Positions 1 to 9,892 of a stretch of 64,000 nucleotides of DNA are shown piece by piece. Origin of the DNA: an uncultured Pelagibacteraceae bacterium. Its GTDB lineage: Bacteria; Pseudomonadota; Alphaproteobacteria; Pelagibacterales; Pelagibacteraceae. The stretch lies in the NCBI GenBank assembly GCA_902560625.1, contig CACEMD010000003.1, forward strand, positions 53,260 through 117,259, given 5' to 3'. The position numbers were made by a program, and so were the translations under genes. Within the stretch, counting starts at the first letter, position 1, and each line of letters begins with the position of its first letter. The notes beneath the pieces were generated by a model. The model was not told the origin of the DNA, ran no database searches, and saw nothing but the letters and a program-made list of their open reading frames with translations.

Positions 1-297
1 GAAATATATACCTGGAATTTTTTTTTCAAATAATGAAATAATTAAAACTATTTTTAACTCTTTCGAAAGTTCACAAAAAATTTTAGTAGTTGAATTCGGT
101 ATCTTCTCGGCAAGCTTAAAATTAGAGTGTTTTTCAGATTGACAAAAATAATTAGATAAAAATAATTCTGGAACACATATAATTTTAGCTCCTTTTTTTG
201 CAGCGTTTTTTATTTTTATGATTGAATTTTTAATATTTTTCTCAACGTCATTTGTGATTCTTAACTGAATTAAACCGATTTTGGTTTTTTTATTCAT
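1..297 (-). CDS. aguB: N-carbamoylputrescine amidase-like nitrilase family protein (N-terminal part, truncated by window edge)
   Basis: Reverse-strand translation MNKKTKIGLIQLRITNDVEKN...AKIICVPELFLSNYFCQSEK; nitrilase PELF motif and the YFCQSE signature typical of N-carbamoylputrescine amidases; adjacent to polyamine genes. Confidence 0.75.
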   Translation of the reverse strand, partial: MNKKTKIGLIQLRITNDVEKNIKNSIIKIKNAAKKGAKIICVPELFLSNYFCQSEKHSNFKLAEKIPNSTTKIFCELSKELKIVLIISLFEKKIPGIYF

Positions 298-300
298 AAT

Positions 301-1344
301 TTAATTAAATAATCTTGAAAAATTTCTCTTACTTCTTTTTTTCCATTCACCTTTATGATATGCGTCACTTATAACTAACGGCAAAACACTAGTCGCTTCC
401 GCAAAAACCATTTGTTCTTTTGTTGTATTTACTTTACCCCATGAACTAGCCTCTTTTAGCGTTGAACTACTACAAGCTCCATCTCTAGAATCAGCCACAG
501 TTATTTGAATTGCATATTTATGCATATCTACGTCTTTACCTAATAATTCTGCACAAATAACCGTATCTTGAATAAAGTTTTTTGGCACACCACCTCCAAT
601 CATAAATAGTCCGGAACCCTTTGAGTGGATTTTTATTTCTGTTAATTCTCTAAACTCTCTGATTGCGTCTATTGTAATATGTTTTTCAGGACTTTTTTCT
701 TGGTGCATTACTAATCCAAATCCTGCACTAGAGTCGGTAAAAGCTGGGCAAAAAATTGGAACATTATTATCATATGCTGTTTCAATTAATGAGTTTTTTT
801 TCTTTGAATTTTTTTTTAAATATTTTCCTATCTCAACTATGAATTCTCTAGAAGTATAGCTTTTTACCTCTAATTTATCTGCTATTTCACAAATGGTTTT
901 ATCACAAATTTGTAATTCATTTTCATCAATGTATGTATCATAAATTCTATCTATATAGTTTTTTCTAAGTTCGTTATCATCTTGAAACTGTGATCCTTGA
1001 TAATGTTTAAACCCAAGTGCTTCAAAAAAATCCATATCTATTATTGAAGCTCCAGTGGCTACAATTGCATCAACCATATTATACTTGATCATATCTCTAT
1101 ATATATGCATGCATCCGGCTGCTGAGGTAGAACCAGCTAATGTTAAGAATATTGTACAATCTTTATCCTTTAACATTTCATTGTAAATATTTGCAGCATT
1201 AGCAGTCTCTCTTGAAACAAAAGACATTTTTTCCATTGATGAGATAATATCTCGAGCATCGAAAGATGTAATATCTATATGTTCAACAGGTTTTTTAAGA
1301 AAATCTTTTTTACTATTATGACCTAAGCTCTTTTTATTTGACAT
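301..1344 (-). CDS. Deoxyhypusine synthase-like protein (probable homospermidine/polyamine synthase)
   Basis: ORF 347 aa; DHS-family motifs (TLAGSTSAAG, VATGAS, CPAFTDSSAG, IGGGVPKNF). Confidence 0.85.
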   Translation of the reverse strand: MSNKKSLGHNSKKDFLKKPVEHIDITSFDARDIISSMEKMSFVSRETANAANIYNEMLKDKDCTIFLTLAGSTSAAGCMHIYRDMIKYNMVDAIVATGASIIDMDFFEALGFKHYQGSQFQDDNELRKNYIDRIYDTYIDENELQICDKTICEIADKLEVKSYTSREFIVEIGKYLKKNSKKKNSLIETAYDNNVPIFCPAFTDSSAGFGLVMHQEKSPEKHITIDAIREFRELTEIKIHSKGSGLFMIGGGVPKNFIQDTVICAELLGKDVDMHKYAIQITVADSRDGACSSSTLKEASSWGKVNTTKEQMVFAEATSVLPLVISDAYHKGEWKKRSKRNFSRLFN

Positions 1345-2523
1345 TACGCAACAAGAAACTCTTTCCTCGCATTTTTGTCATACATTGTCATAATTGGCTC
1401 ATCTTCAACTTCAAAAATATTATTTGAATAAAATCCATTAAAGTCAGTTCTAAAAGTTAAACCGTAAGCACCAAGTTGACCTAATTCTATATAATCATTT
1501 TCTTTAACATTATTTGGTAAAACAAATGGTCCTTTCATATAATCCATACTGTCACAAGTTGGTCCATAAAAATTAAACGCTGTCATTTTTTTTGAGATTA
1601 TTCTTCCATTCTTTATAAGTCTAGACGGATAAACAATATTTGGAATTCCTGCATCAAATAGAGTTCCATATGTACCGTCATTTATATACAATTTTTGCTT
1701 TTTTCTTAATATGACTTTAACTATCGTTGAACCACTTTCAGAAACTATTGCTCTTCCTGGTTCACAAATTACAATAGGTTTTTTATTTAATTTTAAATTA
1801 TCTAATCCTTTTTTAATTTCATTAAAATAACAATCTAAGGATTTAGGGATTAGATCGGGATATATTGTTGGAAACCCACCACCAACATTAATATAATCTG
1901 GAACTATCTTTGTTTTTTTAATTATTTTTCCAATCTCCACAATTCCCTTTTCATAAGAAATAGGATGCATACATTGTGAACCAACGTGAAAACTCAAACC
2001 AATTTTTTTAGCATATTGATTTGTTAGCCTAAATAATCCTATAGCTTCAGAGGTTATAGCTCCAAATTTTTTTGATAAATCAATTTCTGCATGTTCATTT
2101 GATACTGAAACTCTTACAAATAATTCTAAGTCTTTCGCTCTATCGGTACTCTCAATAATTTTAATTAGCTCATCTTTAGAGTCTAGTGAAAATGTTTTAA
2201 CATTATATTTGAAATATGCTTCCCTTATACTCTCTCTAGTTTTAACTGCGTGCATGTAAGAGCATTTTACGTTTGAGCTTATATTTTTAATAATTTCAAT
2301 TTCTTTAGTAGAGGCAACATCAATATTATTTATACCGCTTTCAATGATACTTTTTAAAACAATAGGGTGTGGATTAGCTTTCATTGCGTACAATATTTTA
2401 CCTGGAAACTTGTTTTGAAAATATTTTGAGGCAACCTGTATTGAATTTTTTCTAATACAATACACAGGACCATTTGGTTCCAGTTGACTTATCATCTCAT
2501 CAACTGATTTAAATTTTTGCATA
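1344..2523 (-). CDS. Ornithine/lysine decarboxylase family, fold-III PLP enzyme
   Basis: YAMKANPHP PLP-lysine motif, FHVGSQ, GGGFPT, EPGRA, CDSMD; ATG at 2523 preceded by AGGGGA is preferred over the ORF start at 2561. Confidence 0.88.
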
Positions 2524-2601
2524 ATTTCCCCTAAAAAAAATTTAACAAAAAAAATCTGCATAATAGTTACGCAAATTTCATATAAAACTGCATTTAGGGG
2601 A
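2524..2601 (-). promoter_or_regulatory. Structured 5' leader of the ornithine-decarboxylase-family gene with perfect anti-Shine-Dalgarno pairing
   Basis: mRNA UCCCCUAAA (2601-2593) is the perfect reverse complement of UUUAGGGGA (2535-2527), which contains the SD; internal small hairpin GCGUA-ACUAU-UAUGC. Confidence 0.5.
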
Positions 2602-2666
2602 TATGATCAGTAATGTAAAGTAAATTATGCTATTGAATTTAGTTTTTTAGTACACATATACAGACG

Positions 2667-3233
2667 ATGATTAGAGAGCAAACAAATGTAAGAAATATAA
2701 GCGAATTTGACGATAAATCCTTATTAATCGTCGATGATGACAATCCTTTTAGGGAAAGATTAGCAAGAGCTATGGAAAAGAAAGGATTTCAGGTTGCTCA
2801 AGCAGAAGGTGTAAAAAAAGGCATAGAATCAGTTAAATCAAAGAAACCAGCTTTTGCAGTTGTTGATCTAAGGTTGAATGACGGAAATGGACTTGAGGTA
2901 GTAAAGGAAATTCAATCGACGAATTCAAATAGTAGAATAGTTATGTTGACTGGCTACGGAAATATTCCAACAGCAGTTGCGGCTATAAAGCAGGGTGCAA
3001 TAGATTATTTGGCTAAACCTGCTGATGCAGATGACGTTGAAAAAGCTCTTTTGGCAGATCCTAATAAAAAAGCCTCTCCTCCAGAAAATCCAATGTCTGC
3101 AGATAGAGTTAAGTGGGAGCACATTCATAGAGTATTCGAACTTTGCAATAGAAACGTATCTGAGACAGCTAGAAGACTAAAAATGCATAGAAGAACTCTT
3201 CAAAGAATTTTATCTAAAAGATCTCCTAAATAA
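2667..3233 (+). CDS. regA: RegA/PrrA/ActR-type photosynthetic/redox response regulator
   Basis: Receiver domain plus C-terminal Fis-type HTH (CNRNVSETARRLKMHRRTLQRILSKRSPK), diagnostic of the RegA family. Confidence 0.9.
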   Translation: MIREQTNVRNISEFDDKSLLIVDDDNPFRERLARAMEKKGFQVAQAEGVKKGIESVKSKKPAFAVVDLRLNDGNGLEVVKEIQSTNSNSRIVMLTGYGNIPTAVAAIKQGAIDYLAKPADADDVEKALLADPNKKASPPENPMSADRVKWEHIHRVFELCNRNVSETARRLKMHRRTLQRILSKRSPK

Positions 3234-3777
3234 ACTTTCTAAAATTAATTAATTTTTTAGTTAACATCGTTAGTATTAATATTTTAAAAAGTTCAGCTAA
3301 TAAAAAAGGCTTTGCACCTATATCAAAAATTGGTTTTTCCCAACCTATTAAATTTCCAAGCCAAAACAATCCTAAAATATAAATAATTGAAACAGATAAA
3401 ATCAGTTTTATAAATATAATTAAGATATTTTTATTTAAATTAAAATAACCTGAAAGAAAAGTTGCAAATAAAAAACCTATTAAATAACCCATTGTCGGTC
3501 CAGTGAAATAAATTAATCCCACCCCTTTTTCTGGTGAATTAGAAAAAACAGGTAATCCAAGAATTCCTTCGATCAAGTATAGACTAACAGTTGCAACACC
3601 AATTTTGTAACCAAAAGATATTCCTAATGCAATCACTACAAAAGTTTGCATTGTCATAGGAACTGGATAAAAAGGTATTTTTATTTTTGCTGATATAGCT
3701 AAAAGAACTGAACCTAATAAAATTACTAAAAAATATTTTGCTATTCTTTGACTTTTTAAAAATCCAATATTTTCCAT
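3226..3777 (-). CDS. bioY: Biotin transporter BioY
   Basis: 183 aa membrane protein with IPFYPVPMTMQTF and GPTMGYLIGF motifs. Confidence 0.88.
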   Translation of the reverse strand: MENIGFLKSQRIAKYFLVILLGSVLLAISAKIKIPFYPVPMTMQTFVVIALGISFGYKIGVATVSLYLIEGILGLPVFSNSPEKGVGLIYFTGPTMGYLIGFLFATFLSGYFNLNKNILIIFIKLILSVSIIYILGLFWLGNLIGWEKPIFDIGAKPFLLAELFKILILTMLTKKLINFRKFI

Positions 3778-3809
3778 AATATTGTTTTACTACTTAATTT
3801 ATCTATAAT

Positions 3810-4739
3810 CTACTCATTTGTTAATTTAAAAAAAACGTCTTCTAAATCACCATCATCAGATATAATATCAATTATCTCAATATTTTGTGATTGAATTAAA
3901 CTGATTATCTTATCTAATTTAGTTTTTTTTTTGTCGTAAGCAATAATAAATTCTTTATCTGTATTCGATAGGATATTAAAATTTGGCAAAGTACCTTTAT
4001 CTATTGTGACTTTTTTATTTATTAAAAAATTAACTCTCTTAGATTGTATTTTGTCTAGTAAATTTTTTGTACTATCTAGAGCAACTAATTTACCTTTATT
4101 TAATATTCCAATTCGATTACACATTTCTTCAGCCTCAATAAGATAGTGAGTTGTTAGAATTATAGTCACCCCTTGTTTATTGAGCAATCTTAAGTTGTCC
4201 CATAAATATTTTCTTTGTTGAACATCTACACCTGCAGTTGGTTCGTCCAATATTACTATCGGAGGTTGATGAACCAGCGCTTTTGCTATTAACAATCTTC
4301 TTTTCATTCCTCCAGAAAGACTTCTAGTGTAACTATTTTTTTGTTCATCAAGTGAAACTAACTTCAAAATTACGTCTGTAATTCTATCTTTTTTTTTTAC
4401 ACCATATAGACCAGCTTGAAGATCTAAAAGCTTTCTAGGACTAAAAAAAGGATCTACATTTATTTCTTGAGGAACTATACCAATAGATGCTCTACATTGC
4501 CTTGGGTTTTTATCTAAGTCAAATCCCCAAACATTCACTTTTCCAGATGTCTTTATACAAGTACCACTTAATATATTTATGAAAGTGCTTTTACCAGCTC
4601 CATTTGGGCCAAGAAGTCCAAATATTTCACCTTGTTTCACCTCTAAGTTTAAATTTTCTAAAGCTAAAATAGATTTTGAACTTTTTTTTTTATAAATTTT
4701 ACTTAAATTTTTTGCAGATAAAACACAATTTTGATCCAT
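3810..4739 (-). CDS. ABC transporter ATP-binding protein (YadG-like)
   Basis: Walker A GPNGAGKS, signature LSGGMKRR, Walker B VILDEPTAGVD. Confidence 0.9.
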   Translation of the reverse strand: MDQNCVLSAKNLSKIYKKKSSKSILALENLNLEVKQGEIFGLLGPNGAGKSTFINILSGTCIKTSGKVNVWGFDLDKNPRQCRASIGIVPQEINVDPFFSPRKLLDLQAGLYGVKKKDRITDVILKLVSLDEQKNSYTRSLSGGMKRRLLIAKALVHQPPIVILDEPTAGVDVQQRKYLWDNLRLLNKQGVTIILTTHYLIEAEEMCNRIGILNKGKLVALDSTKNLLDKIQSKRVNFLINKKVTIDKGTLPNFNILSNTDKEFIIAYDKKKTKLDKIISLIQSQNIEIIDIISDDGDLEDVFFKLTNE

Positions 4740-4789
4740 AGGAAAATATACACTTACAACATTAGATTAAATTAAGATAACATTATTTT

Positions 4790-7561
4790 ATGAGCAAAAT
4801 AAAAAAAGAGAATCACTATTATTTAGTCGATGGGTCTGGCTATATATTTAGGGCTTATTATGCTTTACCTCCATTATCAAGGAAGTCAGATGGACTACCA
4901 ACAGGTGCGGTAAATGGCTTTTGCAACATGTTATTTAAATTATTAGAAGACTCAAAATCTTCTGACAACAAAGAAAGACCAACTCATTTTGCAGTTATTT
5001 TCGACTCTGCCAGAAAAAATTTCAGAAATGAAATTTACTCCGATTATAAAGGAAATCGATCAGATGCACCTGATGACTTAATACCCCAATTTGAATATAT
5101 TAGAAAATCTGTTTTAGCTTTTAACTTACCATCTGTAGAATTATTAAATTACGAGGCTGATGATTTGATAGCAACTTATTCAGAACAAATTATAGCCGAT
5201 GGAGGCAAAGTAACAATTGTATCTTCAGACAAAGACCTAATGCAATTATATAAAAAAAATATCAGAATATATGATCCTATGAAAAATAAATTTATAACAA
5301 ATGAAGATGTAGAAAAAAAATTTGGGGTTCAACCTAGTAAAGTAATTGATGTTCAAGCCTTAGCTGGAGACTCTAGTGATAATGTTCCAGGTGTTCCAGG
5401 GATTGGTATAAAGACAGCAGCTGAATTAGTTAATAAGTATGGAACACTTGAAAATTTATTAAAAAAAGCTGTAGAAATAAAACAAAACAAAAGAAGAGAA
5501 ACCATTTTAGAAAATAAAGATAAAGCCATAATTAGTAAAAAACTTGTAACATTGAAAAAAGATGTGCCTGTCAAAAATAAATTAGATGATTTTATTTTAA
5601 AAGAAGTCGATAGAAAAAAATTATATGAATTTTTGAGAACTATGGAGTTTAATAGATTATTAAGTTCAGCCATATCAACTTATGGGGAAATAGATTTTAA
5701 AAATGATACAAAGTTGAAAAAAAAAGAAATTTATACAAAAATATCAGATAAGAATTATTATCTAATAGAAAGTGAAGAAGATATTAAAAAGTGGCTGCTT
5801 GAAGCTGAAGAAAATGGAGAACTTTCAATTGATACTGAGACAACATCTCTTGATCCTCACCAAGCAAATTTAGTTGGAATATCAATTTCTACAAATATTG
5901 GCAAGGCTTGCTATATACCCTTAAACCACGACAATGGAAAAAATTTAAAAGAGTTAAATGTGCTTAAACTTTTAAAGCCTATTCTTGAGGACAAAAGCGT
6001 AAAAAAAATTGGTCAGAATATAAAGTTTGATTATACAATTTTTTTTCATAGAGGAATAAAAATGAATTCAATAGAGGATACTATGTTGATGTCTTATGTT
6101 TTAGACGCTGGCAAAAATAGACATAATATGAATACATTATCTGAAATTCATTTAGATCATAAACCAATTGCATTTAAAGAATTAGTTGGAACTGGGAAAA
6201 ATCAAATTAATTTTAGCCAAGTTGAAATTCAAAAAGCAAAAAAATATTCTGCAGAAGATGCCGATATTACAATGAGATTATATAAATTATTTCTAAAAAA
6301 ACTTAAGTCTGAAAATTTAGTGAATATTTATGAAATTTTTGAAAAACCTTTAGTGCAAATACTGGCTCAGATGGAAATTAATGGAATTAAAGTAAATGAG
6401 AAGTTCCTAAAAAAACTTTCTAATAAGTTTCAAATCAAAATAGATGTATTAGAAAGTGAAATATTTAAAACATCTAAAAAAAAATTTAATATAGCGTCAA
6501 CTAAACAGTTAGGTGAAATTATGTATAATGAGTTAAAAATATCATCTCTTAAAAGAACAAAAAAAGGAAGTTATGCAACTAGTGCAACAGTTTTAGAGGA
6601 TTTAGCTTTCAAAGGACATAAATTTCCAAAACTTGTTTTAGAGTGGAGACAATTAACAAAGTTAAAAAATACATATTCTGACTCTTTGCCTAATTATATA
6701 AATTCTAAAACAAAAAGAGTTCATACTTCTTTTTTATTAGCTGCAACAACAACTGGTAGATTGGCATCTAGTGATCCAAATTTACAAAATATTCCAATTA
6801 AAACAGAAGATGGAAAAGATATTCGAAAAGCATTTATTGCTGAAAAAAATTATAAACTTATTTCTGCTGACTATAATCAAATAGAGATGAGAATATTATC
6901 TGACCTAGCCGATGTTAAGGAATTAAAAAAAGCTTTTAAAAATGATGAAGATATCCATAGCCTAACAGCTAGCCAAGTTTTTAATACAGAAATTAAAAAG
7001 GTAGACCTTGACATGAGAAGAAAAGCAAAAGCTATAAATTTTGGAATTATTTATGGTATATCTCAATACGGATTAGCAAAACAAATAGGTGTTTCAAATG
7101 TCGAGGCTGAGGAATTTTTAAATTCGTATTTTTTAAAATTTCCAGAAATAAAAGAATATATGAATGCGACTATAAAATTTTGTAGAAAAAGTGGTTATGT
7201 AAATAACATATTTGGAAGAAGAACTTATTTAACTGGAATTAATGACAAAAATTATAATGTAAGAAATTTTCAAGAGAGAGCAGCTATTAACGCACCAATA
7301 CAGGGGTCTGCATCAGAGCTAATGAGATTAGCTATGATTAGAATTCATAATAAATTTTTAGATAAAAAAATATCTAACTCAAAAATATTGTTACAAATTC
7401 ATGATGAATTGATATTTGAGGCAGAAGAAAATGAGGTCAAAAATTTATCAAAAATTATTAAAGAAGAAATGACTAGTGTTAAAAATAGCGAGCATCATTC
7501 CTTCTCTGTACCAATTCTGGTCGACTTAAATTTGGGTGATAATTGGGGTTTGTTGCATTAA
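4790..7561 (+). CDS. polA: DNA polymerase I
   Basis: 923 aa; 5'-nuclease domain, 3'-5' exo DTET motif, polymerase motifs DYNQIEMRI, RRKAKAINFGIIYG, QIHDELIFE. Confidence 0.97.
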   Translation: MSKIKKENHYYLVDGSGYIFRAYYALPPLSRKSDGLPTGAVNGFCNMLFKLLEDSKSSDNKERPTHFAVIFDSARKNFRNEIYSDYKGNRSDAPDDLIPQFEYIRKSVLAFNLPSVELLNYEADDLIATYSEQIIADGGKVTIVSSDKDLMQLYKKNIRIYDPMKNKFITNEDVEKKFGVQPSKVIDVQALAGDSSDNVPGVPGIGIKTAAELVNKYGTLENLLKKAVEIKQNKRRETILENKDKAIISKKLVTLKKDVPVKNKLDDFILKEVDRKKLYEFLRTMEFNRLLSSAISTYGEIDFKNDTKLKKKEIYTKISDKNYYLIESEEDIKKWLLEAEENGELSIDTETTSLDPHQANLVGISISTNIGKACYIPLNHDNGKNLKELNVLKLLKPILEDKSVKKIGQNIKFDYTIFFHRGIKMNSIEDTMLMSYVLDAGKNRHNMNTLSEIHLDHKPIAFKELVGTGKNQINFSQVEIQKAKKYSAEDADITMRLYKLFLKKLKSENLVNIYEIFEKPLVQILAQMEINGIKVNEKFLKKLSNKFQIKIDVLESEIFKTSKKKFNIASTKQLGEIMYNELKISSLKRTKKGSYATSATVLEDLAFKGHKFPKLVLEWRQLTKLKNTYSDSLPNYINSKTKRVHTSFLLAATTTGRLASSDPNLQNIPIKTEDGKDIRKAFIAEKNYKLISADYNQIEMRILSDLADVKELKKAFKNDEDIHSLTASQVFNTEIKKVDLDMRRKAKAINFGIIYGISQYGLAKQIGVSNVEAEEFLNSYFLKFPEIKEYMNATIKFCRKSGYVNNIFGRRTYLTGINDKNYNVRNFQERAAINAPIQGSASELMRLAMIRIHNKFLDKKISNSKILLQIHDELIFEAEENEVKNLSKIIKEEMTSVKNSEHHSFSVPILVDLNLGDNWGLLH

Positions 7562-7616
7562 AATTTAAAAGTAGTATTGCCCAAATTAGAACAATTTAGT
7601 ATTTTTAACTACACAG

Positions 7617-8315
7617 ATGAATCAAACAATAGCTTTAATAGATGATGATAGAAACATTCTTACAAGCATTAGTATTGCACTAGAGAAAGAGGGTTTTAAA
7701 GTTCAAACCTATTTAGATGGAGAGAGTGCATTAATTGGCTTAACTCGTACACCACCAGATTTGGCTGTTATAGATATAAAAATGCCAAAAATGGATGGAG
7801 AGGAATTGTTAAAAAAATTAAGAAAAAAAACATCGATGCCAGTTATTTTCTTAACTTCAAAAGATGATGAAGTTGACGAATTGCTAGGTTTAAAACTAGG
7901 AGCAGATGATTTTGTTAAAAAATCTGGAGGCTTTTCCATTAAAGTCCTTATTGAGAGAATAAGGGTGCAGTTGAGAAAAAATGAGAATAATATTGAAGAG
8001 ACAAAAAATATTATATCTCATGGCAAGCTGAAGCTTGATCCTTCCCAACTTGAATGTGAATGGAATGGAAAACAACTACCAGATAAGCTTACAACAACTG
8101 AATTTTTAATTGTAAAAGAACTAGCAAAAAGACCTGGTATTATTAAAGAGAGATCTCAACTTATGGATATTGCTTATAGGGAGGATACAGATATTGAAGA
8201 CAGAACGATTGATAGTCATGTTAAAAGAATAAGAAAAAAATTTAAAAGAGTTGATAATAATTTTTCTGCTATAGAGACAAGATATGGCAGTGGCTATCGT
8301 TGGAACGTAAGTTAA
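7617..8315 (+). CDS. chvI: ChvI-type OmpR-family response regulator
   Basis: Receiver plus winged HTH; DREDTDIEDRTIDSHVKRIRKKF-like C-terminus; followed by ChvG-type kinase. Confidence 0.85.
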   Translation: MNQTIALIDDDRNILTSISIALEKEGFKVQTYLDGESALIGLTRTPPDLAVIDIKMPKMDGEELLKKLRKKTSMPVIFLTSKDDEVDELLGLKLGADDFVKKSGGFSIKVLIERIRVQLRKNENNIEETKNIISHGKLKLDPSQLECEWNGKQLPDKLTTTEFLIVKELAKRPGIIKERSQLMDIAYREDTDIEDRTIDSHVKRIRKKFKRVDNNFSAIETRYGSGYRWNVS

Positions 8316-9847
8316 TGATAAATAATTTGTTGAAAGATTTATCAATTTTAAAAAAATTTTTGTTTATTAACTTCTTAATTTTCATAGTTATTGGAAGTTT
8401 CACATTTTTATATCTTAGTAGCGTTCAACCAAACCTGATAAAAACAAAAACAATTAATCATGTTCAGGTAATAGATAATACAATTGACCATTTTGAAAGA
8501 TTAAAAATAAATTTCACCAAAAATGACATTCGAAAATTTTTATTTTCAACGAAATTTTTGTTTCAAAATTTGGATAGAGTTACAATTTATGATAATAAAT
8601 TTAACCTTATTGGTGATACAAATACACTAGACTTGGATCCAAGATCATTTTCTCAAAGACTTGAAGTAATTGAAATGGATGTGTTAAACGACAAAGAGGT
8701 AAAAGAAAATAAAAGTGAAAAAATAACAAAAAAAAATAAATTACCTACATTAGTAGAACAAATTAAAAGTTATTCAGAATCATCTGACTATGGAAGACCT
8801 TATACTCTTATACAAGAAAACTATGACACATTTTTAGTTACAACAGTTAAAAATGTAATTATAGATAATAACCACGTTGGTTACTTGGCAATTACAGAGA
8901 ACGCAAATGATATTAGAGTAGCAATTGATGAAAGAAAAAGTTTTATAATTAGAACTGCACTTATAGTAGTTATTGTAATTTTTATTTTTTCGTATGTACT
9001 TAATAGATTTTTCTTAAAACCAATTAAAAACTTAGTAAACTATACCAATATCATTAAGGAAAAGCGTACTGAACAAACAAATATAGAAATAATTAAAAAA
9101 AGAAATGATGAGTTAGGCACACTATCAAAATCGTTAGATGAAATGACTAGTGAATTACAAAAAAGAATTGAGACAACTGAGAATTTTTCGACTGATTTAG
9201 TGCATGAAATAAGAAATCCATTAGCATCTTTAAAAAGTGCTTCTGAAATAATTTCAGATACAGATAGCAATGAACAAAGACAAAAACTTATTAAAATTAT
9301 TTCACATGATGTAGAAAGAATTGAACGACTAATAACTGACTATTCTCAAATGTTAAAAGATGAGGCTGCCATATCTTTTGAAAAAATGAAAAAATTAAAT
9401 CTTAAAGATATTGTTAAATCTGTAGTAGATGACTTTAATAATATTTATATGTCTAAAAGAGGAATATCTATTAAGATGAAAGTTAATGGCGTCCAAGATT
9501 ATAACATTTTTGGTATTGAAAATAGAATAGAACAGATTATTGCAAATTTATTGGATAACTCGATATCATTTAGTAACGACAATCAACAAATAAAAGTTGA
9601 GTTAAGAGTTTTAAAAAATAAAAAAATATTACTTGAAGTAGTTGATCAAGGAGAAGGTTTTAAAGAAAAAAATACAGAAAAAATATTTAATAGATTTTAT
9701 AGCAATAGACCTGAAAAATTTGGAGAACATTCTGGATTAGGTCTAAATATTGTTAAAAATCTTGTTGAACTTCATAATGGCCAAATTGTAGCATCAAATA
9801 ATATAGATAAGGGAGCAAAAATAGAAATAACATTCCCAAAAGCTTAA
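8315..9847 (+). CDS. chvG: ChvG-type sensor histidine kinase
   Basis: HAMP, VHEIRNPLASLKSA H-box, HSGLGLNIVKNLV; ATG at 8315 overlaps the chvI stop. Confidence 0.85.
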   Translation: MINNLLKDLSILKKFLFINFLIFIVIGSFTFLYLSSVQPNLIKTKTINHVQVIDNTIDHFERLKINFTKNDIRKFLFSTKFLFQNLDRVTIYDNKFNLIGDTNTLDLDPRSFSQRLEVIEMDVLNDKEVKENKSEKITKKNKLPTLVEQIKSYSESSDYGRPYTLIQENYDTFLVTTVKNVIIDNNHVGYLAITENANDIRVAIDERKSFIIRTALIVVIVIFIFSYVLNRFFLKPIKNLVNYTNIIKEKRTEQTNIEIIKKRNDELGTLSKSLDEMTSELQKRIETTENFSTDLVHEIRNPLASLKSASEIISDTDSNEQRQKLIKIISHDVERIERLITDYSQMLKDEAAISFEKMKKLNLKDIVKSVVDDFNNIYMSKRGISIKMKVNGVQDYNIFGIENRIEQIIANLLDNSISFSNDNQQIKVELRVLKNKKILLEVVDQGEGFKEKNTEKIFNRFYSNRPEKFGEHSGLGLNIVKNLVELHNGQIVASNNIDKGAKIEITFPKA

Positions 9848-9892
9848 TCTTAAGTTGATAAAATTTGTTAAACTTGCTAAGAAACCAGATTT

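Noticed and set aside
5353-5673. Reverse ORF inside polA, and similar shadow ORFs (e.g. 39230-39577, 57151-57459, 51644-51946, 2925-3128)
   Set aside because: All lie opposite confidently identified genes with no independent motif, start site or spacing evidence.
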